NCBI GenBank assembly: GCA_963797765.1
Contig: CAWCQU010000003.1
Span: forward strand, 682,001-746,000
Source: JBGPTK01 sp963797765
Lineage (GTDB): Bacteria > Acidobacteriota > Terriglobia > Acidiferrales > UBA7541
Direction of reading: 5' to 3'
DNA length: 64,000 nucleotides
The position numbers and the translations under genes are program-made. The notes beneath the pieces are model-generated. The model was not told the origin of the DNA, ran no database searches, and was given only the letters and a program-made list of their open reading frames with translations. Shown here piece after piece: positions 53,102 to 62,307 of the stretch; the first letter of the stretch is position 1, and each line of letters starts with the position of its first letter.

Positions 53102-54007
53102 CTAGGATTTACCATCCTCGCGGGAGAGCAGCAATTCCTTGTAGGCTTCTCGCTTGCTCAAGCCTCGTTCGCGGGCGGCTAGCTTGAGCGCGGCCTTGTG
53201 GTCAATTTCTTCCTCGCGCATAAGCTGATCGACGCGTTGCGTGAGAGATTGTTTCGTGGCGCTGGCCGCTTGGGCTGCGGCACGGTCATCCACCTCGTCA
53301 GGCGGCCCGATCAGCAAAGTGATTTCGCCCTTGGGCGTTTTACTTCCCAGGCGCGCGACCAATTCATCGAGGCGGCCGCGGATGAACTCCTCGTGCAGTT
53401 TGGTCAGTTCGCGCGCGATCACCGCGGGGCGGTTGCCAAGAGTGTCCAGCGCGTCGGCCAAAGTTTCGATGATGCGGTGGGGCGCTTCGTAAAACACCAA
53501 GGTGCGCTGCTCACCCGCAAGGTCTCGAAACAATCGCCTTCGTTCTCCCGCTCGCGAAGGCAAGAATCCAAGGAAAGCGAACTCATCGATCGCGAGTCCC
53601 GAAGCTGCCAGTGCGGCTACCACCGCCGATGCTCCCGGTACCGGCACCACGGGAATTCCATGCCGCAAACAGAGCGTGACCAAACGGTGGCCCGGGTCGG
53701 AAATCGCCGGAGTTCCGGCGTCGCTGACCAAAGCAATCTTGGCGCCCTGCTCGAGTTCGATCACCAACTCCGGCGCGCGCGTCATTTCATTGTGTTCGTG
53801 ATAACTTTCCAGGCGGCGGCTGATTTTGTAGTGCGAGAGCAACTTCATCGTCTGCCGCGTGTCTTCACAGGCGATCAGGTCAGCTTCTTTCAGAATGCGC
53901 AAGGCGCGCAGGCTGATGTCCTCCAGGTTGCCGATCGGAGTCGCCACCAGGTAAAGACATCCCTCGTTTTCCTTGCCCGTATTTTTCAATCTATTCGGCG
54001 CCGCCAT
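53102..54007 (-). CDS. rsmI: 16S rRNA (cytidine1402-2'-O)-methyltransferase RsmI
   Basis: 301 residues of the tetrapyrrole-methylase fold. LYLVATPIGNLEDISLRALRILKEADLIACEDTRQTMKLLSHY at the start, LVSDAGTPAISDPGHRLV, GASAVVAALAASGL and FLPSRAGERRRLFRDLAGEQRTLVFYEAPHRI are RsmI signatures. It adds a 2'-O-methyl group to C1402 of 16S rRNA. A C-terminal helical extension with a KRE-rich end is normal. It is convergent with dusB (46-bp gap). RBS AAGGTG. Confidence 0.96.
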   Translation of the reverse strand: MAAPNRLKNTGKENEGCLYLVATPIGNLEDISLRALRILKEADLIACEDTRQTMKLLSHYKISRRLESYHEHNEMTRAPELVIELEQGAKIALVSDAGTPAISDPGHRLVTLCLRHGIPVVPVPGASAVVAALAASGLAIDEFAFLGFLPSRAGERRRLFRDLAGEQRTLVFYEAPHRIIETLADALDTLGNRPAVIARELTKLHEEFIRGRLDELVARLGSKTPKGEITLLIGPPDEVDDRAAAQAASATKQSLTQRVDQLMREEEIDHKAALKLAARERGLSKREAYKELLLSREDGKS

Positions 54008-54235
54008 CGATGAAACACCTTTTGGACTGTCAGTAACGAATTAAGAAAGTACTTGGGGAAGTCTAGCACAGGCTTGCGCAGAAGGCCGCGTGGCGCCTTT
54101 TCGATCACCGCGAAAGCTGCTTCGCTGGCGGATGCGAATGGTTTTTGGTGAAAGTGACTTCGCGTGACGATGTGCGCGGCTCACGCGGGCATGATAAGAT
54201 TTCTGAACTGCGATCGGCAGGGGAGGATTTGTTCG

Positions 54236-54619
54236 GTGCCTTTGTACGAATATCAATGTTCGAAGTGTGGACGCAAGTTCGAGAAAATCGAAACTGTCGA
54301 CGCTCCCGAAACGAGAAAATGCCCGCATTGCGGCGCAAAGGCTCCGCGCATGTTTTCCGCTCCGGCCATTCAATTCAAGGGAACGGGCTGGTACGTCACG
54401 GACTATGGAGGCAAGAACAACAGCGCCGCCGCTGCCGCCGAGCGGGGCGAAGGAAAATCCGAAGGCAAGTCCGATGGAAAATCGGAGGGGAAGCCGGAAG
54501 GGAAATCCGAAAGAAAATCCGAGGGGAAATCATCGGAAGGACCTTCAGGTTCTTCTTCGGAGAAATCCTCGAAGAAGTCCTCTGAATCGAAATCATCCAC
54601 GAAGAAAAAAGATTCCTAG
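54236..54619 (+). CDS. FmdB-type zinc-ribbon protein with KSEG repeat tail
   Basis: 127 residues from the GTG at 54236 (GGGGAGG ahead); ORFs starting earlier are not protein-like. VPLYEYQCSKCGRKFEKIETVDAPETRKCPHCGAKAPRMFSAPAIQFKGTGWY is the FmdB/CxxC_CXXC_SSSS zinc ribbon with two CxxC pairs. The last ~65 residues consist of repeated GKSE/GKSD/GKPE units, then serine- and lysine-rich sequence. FmdB was first noted with formamidase; the general role is unknown. The tail is highly basic and acidic by turns and probably disordered. The repeat also creates a shadow ORF on the opposite strand. Confidence 0.88.
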   Translation: MPLYEYQCSKCGRKFEKIETVDAPETRKCPHCGAKAPRMFSAPAIQFKGTGWYVTDYGGKNNSAAAAAERGEGKSEGKSDGKSEGKPEGKSERKSEGKSSEGPSGSSSEKSSKKSSESKSSTKKKDS

Positions 54620-54696
54620 CTCGATCCGGCTTTCTGTTTTTTCCGGGAGCGGCGAAAAAGCCTGCATTCGCGCTGTTGCGCGCCGAAATCTTTTGT

Positions 54697-55584
54697 CTAC
54701 CCGATGGTCTTCAGATACTCACGAAAGGCCGCGCCGAACTCCTCATTTTTCAGCGCCATTTCAACCGTCGCCTTCAGGAATCCGAGCTTGTCTCCCGCGT
54801 CGTACGATTTTCCTTCGTAAATAAGCGCCCACAACCCTTTCTCGCGAGCCAACTGGCGCAGAGCGTCGGTCAATTGAATTTCTCCGCCCGCACCTGGTCT
54901 GGTGCCTTGGATGTAATCGAAGATTATGGGAGGTAGCACGTATCGCCCAAGCACCGACAAATTCGAAGGCGCATCCTCCGGTTTCGGTTTTTCCACCAGA
55001 TCATTGATCCGCAACAGGCGATCCCCCCATTTCGTTCCTTTTTCCGGCGTGGCGTCAATGATGCCGTATAAATGAACGCGCTCGCGAGGCACGGCTTCCA
55101 CGGAGATCGCGCCGATGCCGGTTTGTTCGTAAAGTTCGATCAGTGGTTTGGTGCCCGGCTCTTCTCCATCCAAAATCACATCGCCCAGCAAAATGGCAAA
55201 GGGTTCTTCACCGACGAGTTCACGCGCGGTAAGCACTGCGTCGCCCAGGCCGCGAGGTTCGCTCTGGCGGGTATAACTGAAGCGCACCATGTTGCCGATG
55301 TCGCGCACCAATTGGGCGCGCTTCTTGTCGCCCTTCGCATCGAGAAAATGCTCGAGTTCCGGGGAACTATCGAAATGATCTTCAATCGCATTCTTGCCGC
55401 GGCCCGTCACCATGATGATGTTTTCGATTCCCGATCTCAGACACTCTTCCACGGAATATTGAATCAGCGGCTTATCCACCACGGGCAACATCTCTTTCGG
55501 CATCGCTTTGGTGGCCGGCAAAAAGCGCGTTCCCAAGCCCGCCGCGGGTAGGACGGCCTTGCGCACGCGTTTGTGTATGGTCAT
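54697..55584 (-). CDS. galU: UTP-glucose-1-phosphate uridylyltransferase GalU
   Basis: 295 residues from the ATG at 55584; the frame opens to 55683 but MTIHKRVRKAVLPAAGLGTRFLPATKAMPKEMLPVVDKPLIQY is the family start. Further marks: GIENIIMVTGRGKNAIEDHFD, RQSEPRGLGDAVLTARELVGEEPFAILLGD and LTDALRQLAREKGLWALIYEGKSYDAGDKLGFLKA. It makes UDP-glucose from UTP and glucose 1-phosphate for envelope glycans. The length is typical and the frame is intact. Confidence 0.96.
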   Translation of the reverse strand: MTIHKRVRKAVLPAAGLGTRFLPATKAMPKEMLPVVDKPLIQYSVEECLRSGIENIIMVTGRGKNAIEDHFDSSPELEHFLDAKGDKKRAQLVRDIGNMVRFSYTRQSEPRGLGDAVLTARELVGEEPFAILLGDVILDGEEPGTKPLIELYEQTGIGAISVEAVPRERVHLYGIIDATPEKGTKWGDRLLRINDLVEKPKPEDAPSNLSVLGRYVLPPIIFDYIQGTRPGAGGEIQLTDALRQLAREKGLWALIYEGKSYDAGDKLGFLKATVEMALKNEEFGAAFREYLKTIG

Positions 55585-55896
55585 TGAGTCAGTGTCGGGC
55601 TGAGGGTTGAGCCTGGCCGCCTGTGCGAAGAGAAGATCAGCCTTGCTCGAAGTCCCGTCAGTCTCCTCTCTATAGAATTTCACTAATCATTAGAGCGTAC
55701 CGACAATAAGGTTCGCTTACTCGATTTGTCAATCCGCAATCGCCTGTAGATTCACGGGATTGTGGAACTTCGCTGAAATCCGCAAAGCTTGGCGGGTGAA
55801 TGCCGGCCAGTTCACTCAGACTGGCCAATTCAAACGTGCTGGAAGGGCTGTGCTAACATGTCGTTTGTTGTTTTCGCGGGCAAAAACAACGCTTCC

Positions 55897-57021
55897 ATGA
55901 ACGAACCTCGCATTCTCGGAATTGAATCGTCTTGCGATGAGACGGCCGCAGCCGTCGTCGCGGGAGGCCGCACAATCCTCTCCAGCGTGGTGGCCTCGCA
56001 GATTGCCATTCATCGTAAGTATGGCGGTGTGGTGCCGGAACTGGCTTCGCGCGAGCATTTGCGGCAAATCGTCCCGGTGGTTCGTGAGGCGCTCGAGCAG
56101 GCGGGAATTGCGCTGCGCGATATCGACGCGGTGGCGGTGACGCGCGGCCCGGGCTTGGTCGGCGCGCTGCTGGTTGGCTTGACCTATGGCAAAGTTTTGG
56201 CGATGTCGCTAGGCAAACCGTTGATCGGCGTGAATCATCTGGAAGGGCACGTCCACGCGGTCTTCCTGGAAGCACACAGTGCGGGGCGCAGGCCGGAGAC
56301 GCCCGCGATTTGCCTGATCGTTTCCGGAGGCCACACAGTCATTTATGGAGTGGCAGTTTCTAATTCAAACGGCAATGAAGCGGCCGCGCGGTTTACCTAT
56401 TCCCGCATTGGCCAGACGCGTGACGATGCCGCCGGCGAAGCCTACGACAAAGTTGCCAGGCTCCTCGCGCTCGGCTATCCCGGCGGGCCGGTAATCGATC
56501 AACTTGCCGTCCATGGCAATCCCAACGCCATGAAATTCGGCGAACCGAAAATGAAGGGCAATCCCTACGATTTCAGTTTCAGCGGCATCAAGACGGCAGT
56601 GCTCTATTACCTGCGCAAGCACACCGAGTTGAAAGGTGAAATCGAGGCGCGCGAGCAAGCCTTGGCGCGCGGCGAGCGCAAAGCAGAACAATTACTGCCG
56701 CTGGCCAGCCCTCAGACGCTCGACCTGATCGCCAGCTTCCAAAGGTGCGTGGTAAACAATCTAGTGATGCGCACGCTGGCCGCCGCGGAACAAAGCGGCG
56801 CGCCTTCGATCTTAGTTTCCGGCGGAGTCGCGGCAAATCGTGAGCTGCGCCTTTCATTCGAAAGGGAATCGGTCGCCCGAGGAATCGCTGTCTATTTTCC
56901 CAGCCGCGCACTCTCAACCGACAACGCCGCGATGATCGCAGCCGCGGCCTACCCGAAATTGGTCGCAGGCGAACTCGATGATTCCTCGTTAAACGCCGAA
57001 GCTAATTTGCCCCTCGCCTGA
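55897..57021 (+). CDS. tsaD: tRNA N6-threonylcarbamoyladenosine synthase subunit TsaD
   Basis: 374 residues from the ATG at 55897; a possible earlier ATG at 55858 adds 13 residues. ILGIESSCDETAAAVV, VPELASREHLRQIVPVVREAL, VTRGPGLVGALLVGLTYGK, NHLEGHVHAV with the metal-binding His pair, and SGGHTVIYGV are TsaD (Kae1/YgjD) blocks. With TsaB, TsaE and TsaC it makes t6A37 in tRNAs reading ANN codons. TsaB is encoded in the same window at 63031, not adjacent. Essential in most bacteria. The frame is intact. Confidence 0.97.
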   Translation: MNEPRILGIESSCDETAAAVVAGGRTILSSVVASQIAIHRKYGGVVPELASREHLRQIVPVVREALEQAGIALRDIDAVAVTRGPGLVGALLVGLTYGKVLAMSLGKPLIGVNHLEGHVHAVFLEAHSAGRRPETPAICLIVSGGHTVIYGVAVSNSNGNEAAARFTYSRIGQTRDDAAGEAYDKVARLLALGYPGGPVIDQLAVHGNPNAMKFGEPKMKGNPYDFSFSGIKTAVLYYLRKHTELKGEIEAREQALARGERKAEQLLPLASPQTLDLIASFQRCVVNNLVMRTLAAAEQSGAPSILVSGGVAANRELRLSFERESVARGIAVYFPSRALSTDNAAMIAAAAYPKLVAGELDDSSLNAEANLPLA

Positions 57022-57212
57022 GTGCGCATTACTTGACTCTGAACTCTTGGACGCATAATCTCGGCCATCGCAGATTGGCAGGGTAAGTAGGCGCGGAACC
57101 GGTTTCGCTCGGATCGGATCATTTGCCGTCCATTCGCACGCGGTTCTCGCTCGAGTCATCACAAATTGCCAGGCCAATTCGTTTGAAAATTCGAAAATTG
57201 AGGGGGACAGCG

Positions 57213-57662
57213 ATGAAGAGAGGTTGGATATGGTGTTTACTCGGTTTGCTTGCTCTGGGAAGCGCGTCATTGTCGCAAGCCCAGAAAAGCGGCGGGACGG
57301 AGAAGGCGGTAGCGGCGCTCGAACAACAGTGGCTTCAGGCGCAAAAGACAAACAATCCCGATCTGGTCGCCCCGCTTCTGGCCGATAAAATCACGGTTAC
57401 CGAGTTCGATGGGAAAGTGCTCGACCGGACCGGCGTTCTGGCGATGTACAAGAAAACCAAATGGGACAGCGCCGACTATTACGATGTGAAGGTAACGGTA
57501 TTTGGCGATACGGCCATCGCGACCGGGGGCTTCAAAGGAAAAGGTACCGATGATCAGGGAAAGCCATTCGATGATAACGAGCGCTGGACCGACACCTGGA
57601 TAAAAATGCCCGGCGGTAAATGGCAGTGTGTGGCGAGCCATGGGTCGACAGTAAAAATGTAA
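57213..57662 (+). CDS. Exported SnoaL/DUF4440-like protein
   Basis: 149 residues from the ATG at 57213 (GAGGGGG ahead). Signal peptide MKRGWIWCLLGLLALGSASLSQAQ is followed by the NTF2-like fold: KAVAALEQQWLQAQKTNNPDLVAPLLADKITVTEFDGKVLDRTGVLAMYKK, YYDVKVTVFGDTAIATGGFKGKG and NERWTDTWIKMPGGKWQCVASHGS. The role is unknown. A strong hairpin terminator lies 24 bp after the stop. The frame before the ATG is not protein-like. Confidence 0.85.
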   Translation: MKRGWIWCLLGLLALGSASLSQAQKSGGTEKAVAALEQQWLQAQKTNNPDLVAPLLADKITVTEFDGKVLDRTGVLAMYKKTKWDSADYYDVKVTVFGDTAIATGGFKGKGTDDQGKPFDDNERWTDTWIKMPGGKWQCVASHGSTVKM

Positions 57663-57684
57663 ACAGCCACAAAATGTTGAATCG

Positions 57685-57721
57685 AAGTGGCCGCCTTCGC
57701 CATCGGCGGCCACTTTTTTTT
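57685..57721 (+). terminator. Rho-independent terminator
   Basis: An 11-bp perfect stem (57685-57695 AAGTGGCCGCC with 57705-57715 GGCGGCCACTT) and a 9-nt loop are followed by an unbroken T run to 57721. It ends transcription of the exported NTF2-like gene. Confidence 0.85.
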
Positions 57722-57858
57722 GCATTCTTGCCGAAACAAGGTTCTCAAATTCTTCTCCTCGCTTCTCCTTCCTTTTCACTGGAGGACAAATTCTATAGAA
57801 TCGCGCGGCGGGTTTGCGGCGCGCGGATGGCGCTACGCTTTCAGGGAGGATTGGATTC

Positions 57859-58368
57859 ATGTCAGAGACAGCGGAGCAATACATCAAACGAATTCTTGGC
57901 CACATTCAGGGAAAAGATGCAATGAAGAGCCAGGTTGCCGCGCCGGGCAAATTTGCGCGGCTGATTCGCGGCGTGCCGAAAAGCCGCTTGATGCGAAAGC
58001 CGGTGCCGGGAAAATGGTCGGTGGGCGAAATTCTGGCGCACCTTACCGATACGGAATTGGTGGTCGGCTATCGCATTCGCAGGATGCTGGAGAGCAGCGG
58101 AACGGCGATTGAGGCTTACGACCAGGATCGCTGGGCGGCGGAAGGGAATTACGCCAAACGCGATGCGCGCGTTTCGCTGGCGCTGTTTACCGCGCTGCGC
58201 GAATCCAATCTGCGGTTGATGCGTTCGCTTTCAAAAGAGCAATGGCAGCGATACGGGATGCACGCGGAACGCGGCAAGGAAAGCGTGGAAACCATTCTGC
58301 GAATGGCCGCGGGTCATGATTTGAACCATATCGAACAGGTGGAACGCATTCTCGGGAAGAAACGCTAA
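57859..58368 (+). CDS. DinB-family protein
   Basis: 169 residues from the ATG at 57859 with AGGGAGGA ahead. The DinB four-helix fold is seen in KPVPGKWSVGEILAHLTDTELVVGYRIRRMLESS and in RMAAGHDLNHIEQVERILGKK; the histidines AHLTD and GHDLNHIEQ are the metal ligands. It is a second, distinct DinB protein, unrelated in sequence detail to the one at 22911. Enzymatic role unknown. A double-palindrome repeat follows it. Confidence 0.88.
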   Translation: MSETAEQYIKRILGHIQGKDAMKSQVAAPGKFARLIRGVPKSRLMRKPVPGKWSVGEILAHLTDTELVVGYRIRRMLESSGTAIEAYDQDRWAAEGNYAKRDARVSLALFTALRESNLRLMRSLSKEQWQRYGMHAERGKESVETILRMAAGHDLNHIEQVERILGKKR

Positions 58369-58422
58369 CCTGTTGGGCCACGGACCCCAAATCGCGGGCT
58401 GCCCAAACTGTTACAAACATGG

Positions 58423-58490
58423 TTTTTAGGGGGTCGGAGCTTCAGTTCCGACATTTAGTACAGCTAGAAATTGGGCTTCAGCCCCTGAAG
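58423..58490. repeat. Double-palindrome repeat, copy 3 (inverted)
   Basis: The reverse complement of copies at 40547 and 41333: TTTTAGGGGGTCGGAGCTTCAGTTCCGAC, ~20 bp, then GGGCTTCAGCCCCTGAAG. It sits in a gap between the DinB and hydantoinase genes. Confidence 0.85.
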
Positions 58491-58539
58491 CAGACCGATC
58501 CGCTCACAGATAGCTGGGAGAATATTTGTAAACACGTCC

Positions 58540-60537
58540 ATGCGAATTGCGATTGATACCGGCGGAACGTTCACCGATTGCGTGTTTGTGCGCGACGGGA
58601 AACTCGCCATTCTGAAGGTTCCCTCCACTCCGCAGGCGCCCGCCCAGGCGATCGCAGAGGCTCTGCAGGAAATTATGAGCGGTAGCCAGCTTCATGTCGA
58701 CGAACTCGACCTGGTTTGCGGCACGACGGTGGGAACCAATGCTCTGCTGCAGCGGCGCGGCGGAGGCGTAGCACTGGTGACGACGGCGGGATTCGAAGAT
58801 GTAATTGAAATCGGCCGGCAGGCACGCCCGCGGCTATACGATTTTTTTGCGGACCGTCCGGAGCCTCTGGTGCCGCGCGCACGCCGCTTCGGACTTCGCG
58901 AGCGAGTGGCGGCCGGTGGCCGCCCCATTCTGCGGCCAACGGTCGCGGAGCTGAACCGGATCGTGCGCCTGGTGCGGCGCAGCGGCGCAAACTCCGTGGC
59001 AGTGTGCTTGCTTTTTTCCTTTGCTCATCCGGCGCACGAACAAGCGATTGCGAAGCGATTGCGAGCGGCGGGCCTGCAAGTTTCCGTCTCGCATGAAATT
59101 CTGCCGGAATTCCGCGAGTTCGAACGTACGGCCACCAGCGTCGTCAACGCCTACCTGGTTCCCGTGATGAGCGAATATCTGGCGCGAATTGAATCCATCG
59201 CGCAAGATGCCGCGCGCAAGGCCCATGTGCGCATCATGCAATCGAGCGGAGGAATCGTCTCCGCCCGCGTGGCTTCGCGCGAACCAGTGCGCACAATCCT
59301 TTCGGGCCCGGCGGGCGGCGTTTTGGGCGCGCAGTATGTGGCGGAACGCGCAGGCTTTCACCGGATCATTGGATTCGATATGGGCGGAACGTCCACGGAT
59401 GTGGCGTTGCTCGACGGTCCGCTGCGCACAAGCAACGAATCCTCGGTGGCTGAACTTCCCGTGGCCGTGCCAATTCTGGATATTCATACCGTGGGCGCAG
59501 GCGGCGGATCACTGGCGCGGTTCGATCGCGCGGGCGCTCTGCGTGTGGGGCCCGAGAGTGCAGGCGCCGATCCCGGACCGATCTGTTATGGACGCGGGGA
59601 GCAGCCCACTGTGACCGACGCGCACTTGATTCTCGGACATCTGGCGCCGGATGGATTGCTGGGAGGTGCTTTTCGTCTGGATGAAGCCCGCACACAGCGC
59701 TACATGGAACGCGCTCGCGGTAAAGTGCGGAGTGTTGAGGAATTTGCGCAAGGAATTCTAGAAGTTGCCGACGCGAACATGGAAAAAGCCATTCGAGTTA
59801 TCTCGGTCGAACGCGGATATGACCCTCGCGATTACACGCTGGTGGCATTCGGAGGCGCCGGCGGATTACATGCCTGTGGCTTGGCAGCCGCTCTCAATAT
59901 GCCGGGAGTGTTGATCCCCAAATTTCCCGGCGGGCTTTCCGCTCTGGGAATCCTGCGCGCCGACGTAGTGAAGGATTTCTCGCAGACGATCCTGCTCGCG
60001 GTGAATCGTGCGCGCGCCGCCCGCTCTGCGCTCGAGCGCGCTTTCAAAAAACTGGAATCGCGCGGGCGGCGCGAAATGGCGGCGGAAGGTTTTGCCGGCG
60101 GTGCCGCGCGAATCGATCGGCTGCTCGACATGCGCTACATAGGCCAGGCGTTTGAACTCACCGTCCCCGCCACTGGTGATTTTCTGAAGGAGTTTCATCG
60201 CGCGCACGAGCGGCGATACGGCTACTCCGATTCCGTCAAGGCGGCGGAGGTGGTGAATGTGCGTGCACGATTCATCGGTGCCACGCCCAAGCCCGAATTG
60301 CCGAGCACACGCCTGGGTCCAGCAGATGCGCGGGCTGCAATCGTTGATGTCCGTCGCGCTTTTTTCGGAGGCAAGCCGATTGCAACGCGTCTGTACAATC
60401 GCGAAAAGTTGCGCGCGGGAAATCGGTTTGCCGGTCCCGCGATTATTGCGGAGTACAGTGCGACGACCGTTGTTCCCCCGGGATGGCGCGCGCGCGTGGA
60501 TGCATTCGAAAATTTGATTTTGGAGCCAGCGCGATGA
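58540..60537 (+). CDS. hyuA: Hydantoinase/oxoprolinase A-type subunit (HyuA)
   Basis: 665 residues. The actin-like ATPase start reads MRIAIDTGGTFTDCVFVRDGKLAILKVPSTP, followed by ELDLVCGTTVGTNALLQRRGGG, RTILSGPAGGVLGAQYVAERAG, IIGFDMGGTSTDVALLDGP and HTVGAGGGSLARFD. This is the HyuA subunit of ATP-dependent N-methylhydantoinases, 5-oxoprolinases and acetone carboxylases. Such proteins open or carboxylate small cyclic or ketone substrates using ATP; the exact substrate cannot be told. It is followed 31 bp on by HyuB, the obligate partner. Confidence 0.93.
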   Translation: MRIAIDTGGTFTDCVFVRDGKLAILKVPSTPQAPAQAIAEALQEIMSGSQLHVDELDLVCGTTVGTNALLQRRGGGVALVTTAGFEDVIEIGRQARPRLYDFFADRPEPLVPRARRFGLRERVAAGGRPILRPTVAELNRIVRLVRRSGANSVAVCLLFSFAHPAHEQAIAKRLRAAGLQVSVSHEILPEFREFERTATSVVNAYLVPVMSEYLARIESIAQDAARKAHVRIMQSSGGIVSARVASREPVRTILSGPAGGVLGAQYVAERAGFHRIIGFDMGGTSTDVALLDGPLRTSNESSVAELPVAVPILDIHTVGAGGGSLARFDRAGALRVGPESAGADPGPICYGRGEQPTVTDAHLILGHLAPDGLLGGAFRLDEARTQRYMERARGKVRSVEEFAQGILEVADANMEKAIRVISVERGYDPRDYTLVAFGGAGGLHACGLAAALNMPGVLIPKFPGGLSALGILRADVVKDFSQTILLAVNRARAARSALERAFKKLESRGRREMAAEGFAGGAARIDRLLDMRYIGQAFELTVPATGDFLKEFHRAHERRYGYSDSVKAAEVVNVRARFIGATPKPELPSTRLGPADARAAIVDVRRAFFGGKPIATRLYNREKLRAGNRFAGPAIIAEYSATTVVPPGWRARVDAFENLILEPAR

Positions 60538-60568
60538 CTGGCATTGGGCGTAGAAATGGAGTGGCGGA

Positions 60569-62206
60569 ATGAAATTTGATCCCACGCGGCTGGAAATATT
60601 CAAAAACCTGTTCCATTCCGTGGCGGAAGAAATGGGAAGCGCGCTGCGTCGAGTGGCGTTTTCTCCCAATATCAAGGAGCGGCGGGATTATTCCTGCGCA
60701 GTCTTCGATGCGAAGGGTGCAGTGCTGGCCATGGGCGATCACATGCCCGTCCATCTCGGCTCGATGCCAATGTCTGTCGCCGCCGCGATGCACGCGCTGA
60801 CGCTCGATCCCGGCGATATAGCCCTGCTGAACGATCCTTATGCCGGCGGCACGCACTTGCCCGATCTGACAATGGTAATGCCCGTCTTCATCCCACGCGT
60901 AACCAAACCGCTCTTCTATGTCGCGAACCGGGCCCATCACGCGGATATCGGCGGCGCACATGCAGGCTCGATGGGGCTCGAACGAGAAATATTCCAGGAA
61001 GGCTTGCGAATCCCACCCGTCAAGATCTTAAGAGCAGGGCAAGTGGTTCGCGATGTGATGGAATTGCTTCTCGCAAACGTGCGCACTCCGCGCGAGCGCG
61101 AAGGCGACCTGACGGCGCAAATCGCCGCCTGCCGCATCGGCGAGCGCCGCCTGCACGAAATCACCGCGAAGTACGGCCGCAGGGAAGTGGAAACCTACGA
61201 ACGCCACCTGCTCGATTATTCCGAGCGCATGACGCGCGCCATGCTTCGCGTAATTCCCAACGGGCGATACCGCGGAGTCGATTTCTTGGACGACGATGGG
61301 ATCTCACCAGAGCCGCTGCGCATCGTTGCCACAATCACGATCGAAGGATCGACTGCCACAGTCGATTTCACCGGCTCCGCGCCACAATGCGCGGGCAGCG
61401 TGAATGCCGTGCGCGCGATTGCCGAATCGGCAGTCTTCTACGTTTTTCGCTGCTTGATCGACGAACAGGTGCCTGCCACCTCCGGCCTGATGCGGCCCAT
61501 CACGGTGATCGCGCCGGAAGGCACCATTGTCAACGCCCGGCCTCCCGCCGCAGTTGCCGGCGGCAACGTGGAAGCGTCGCAGCGAATGGTGGATACGCTT
61601 CTTCGAGCGCTTTCCCATGCGATTCCCAATCGCATCCCCGCTGCCAGCCAGGGGACCATGAATAACCTGACCTTCGGCGGCATTGATCCGCGCGACGGTG
61701 CCCCCTTCGCCTACTATGAAACCATCGCCGGCGGAATGGGCGCCCGTCCAGGCAAAGACGGCGCCAGCGGCATTCACACCCACATGACCAATTCGCTCAA
61801 CACGCCGGTCGAAGTCCTTGAACACACCTATCCCGTGCGCGTGCTTCGTTACGGTTTGCGGCATGGCTCGGGTGGCAACGGGAAATCGCGCGGCGGCGAT
61901 GGCGTGGTGCGCGAACTCGAATTATTGACGGACATGCATGTGGGATTTCTCTCCGACCGCCGAAAAATCCCTCCTTATGGATTGCATGGCGGTCAGCCCG
62001 GCGCCACCGGGAAAAACGAATGGATCATCGCGGGAAAAGGGAAGTCGGGAAAGAAATCTGGCCGCGTCCGCATAATGCCTTCAAAATGTGGATTCTACGC
62101 CGGGGTTGGCTCGATAATTCGAATAGAATCTCCCGGCGGCGGAGGTTGGGGCAAAGCTCGCCGCAAGAAGAATTCCAGCCGGGGAGAATCCAGCAGTTCG
62201 CACTGA
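60569..62206 (+). CDS. hyuB: Hydantoinase/oxoprolinase B-type subunit (HyuB)
   Basis: 545 residues. FDPTRLEIFKNLFHSVAEEMGSALRRVAFSPNIKERRDYSCAVFDAKGAVLAMGDHMPVHLGSMP, the metal-ligand stretch LLNDPYAGGTHLPDLTMVMPVF, ADIGGAHAGSMG and the end HGGQPGATGKNEWI are HyuB features. It is the partner of HyuA. RBS GGAGTGG is close. An Arg/Ser-rich tail after residue ~525 is unusual for the family. No decarboxylase or biotin gene is near, and no gamma subunit, which argues against acetone carboxylase and for hydantoinase or oxoprolinase. Confidence 0.92.
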   Translation: MKFDPTRLEIFKNLFHSVAEEMGSALRRVAFSPNIKERRDYSCAVFDAKGAVLAMGDHMPVHLGSMPMSVAAAMHALTLDPGDIALLNDPYAGGTHLPDLTMVMPVFIPRVTKPLFYVANRAHHADIGGAHAGSMGLEREIFQEGLRIPPVKILRAGQVVRDVMELLLANVRTPREREGDLTAQIAACRIGERRLHEITAKYGRREVETYERHLLDYSERMTRAMLRVIPNGRYRGVDFLDDDGISPEPLRIVATITIEGSTATVDFTGSAPQCAGSVNAVRAIAESAVFYVFRCLIDEQVPATSGLMRPITVIAPEGTIVNARPPAAVAGGNVEASQRMVDTLLRALSHAIPNRIPAASQGTMNNLTFGGIDPRDGAPFAYYETIAGGMGARPGKDGASGIHTHMTNSLNTPVEVLEHTYPVRVLRYGLRHGSGGNGKSRGGDGVVRELELLTDMHVGFLSDRRKIPPYGLHGGQPGATGKNEWIIAGKGKSGKKSGRVRIMPSKCGFYAGVGSIIRIESPGGGGWGKARRKKNSSRGESSSSH

Positions 62207-62307
62207 ATGCACAGACGTCCAGCCCAAAAAATAGCCGGGGGCAGCGCTTGATCCATTCTTGTCTTGCGCTGCGCTCCCGGCAGAGGCCTTAAAAATACAT
62301 CGAGTCG

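Noticed and set aside
54400..54600. Asp/Ser/Phe-rich repeat ORFs opposite the FmdB-like gene
   Set aside because: Produced by the complement of the GKSE repeat codons; no RBS and no independent support.
62234..62281. Hairpin after hyuB as a terminator
   Set aside because: The arms are imperfect and no T run follows, so it was not called.
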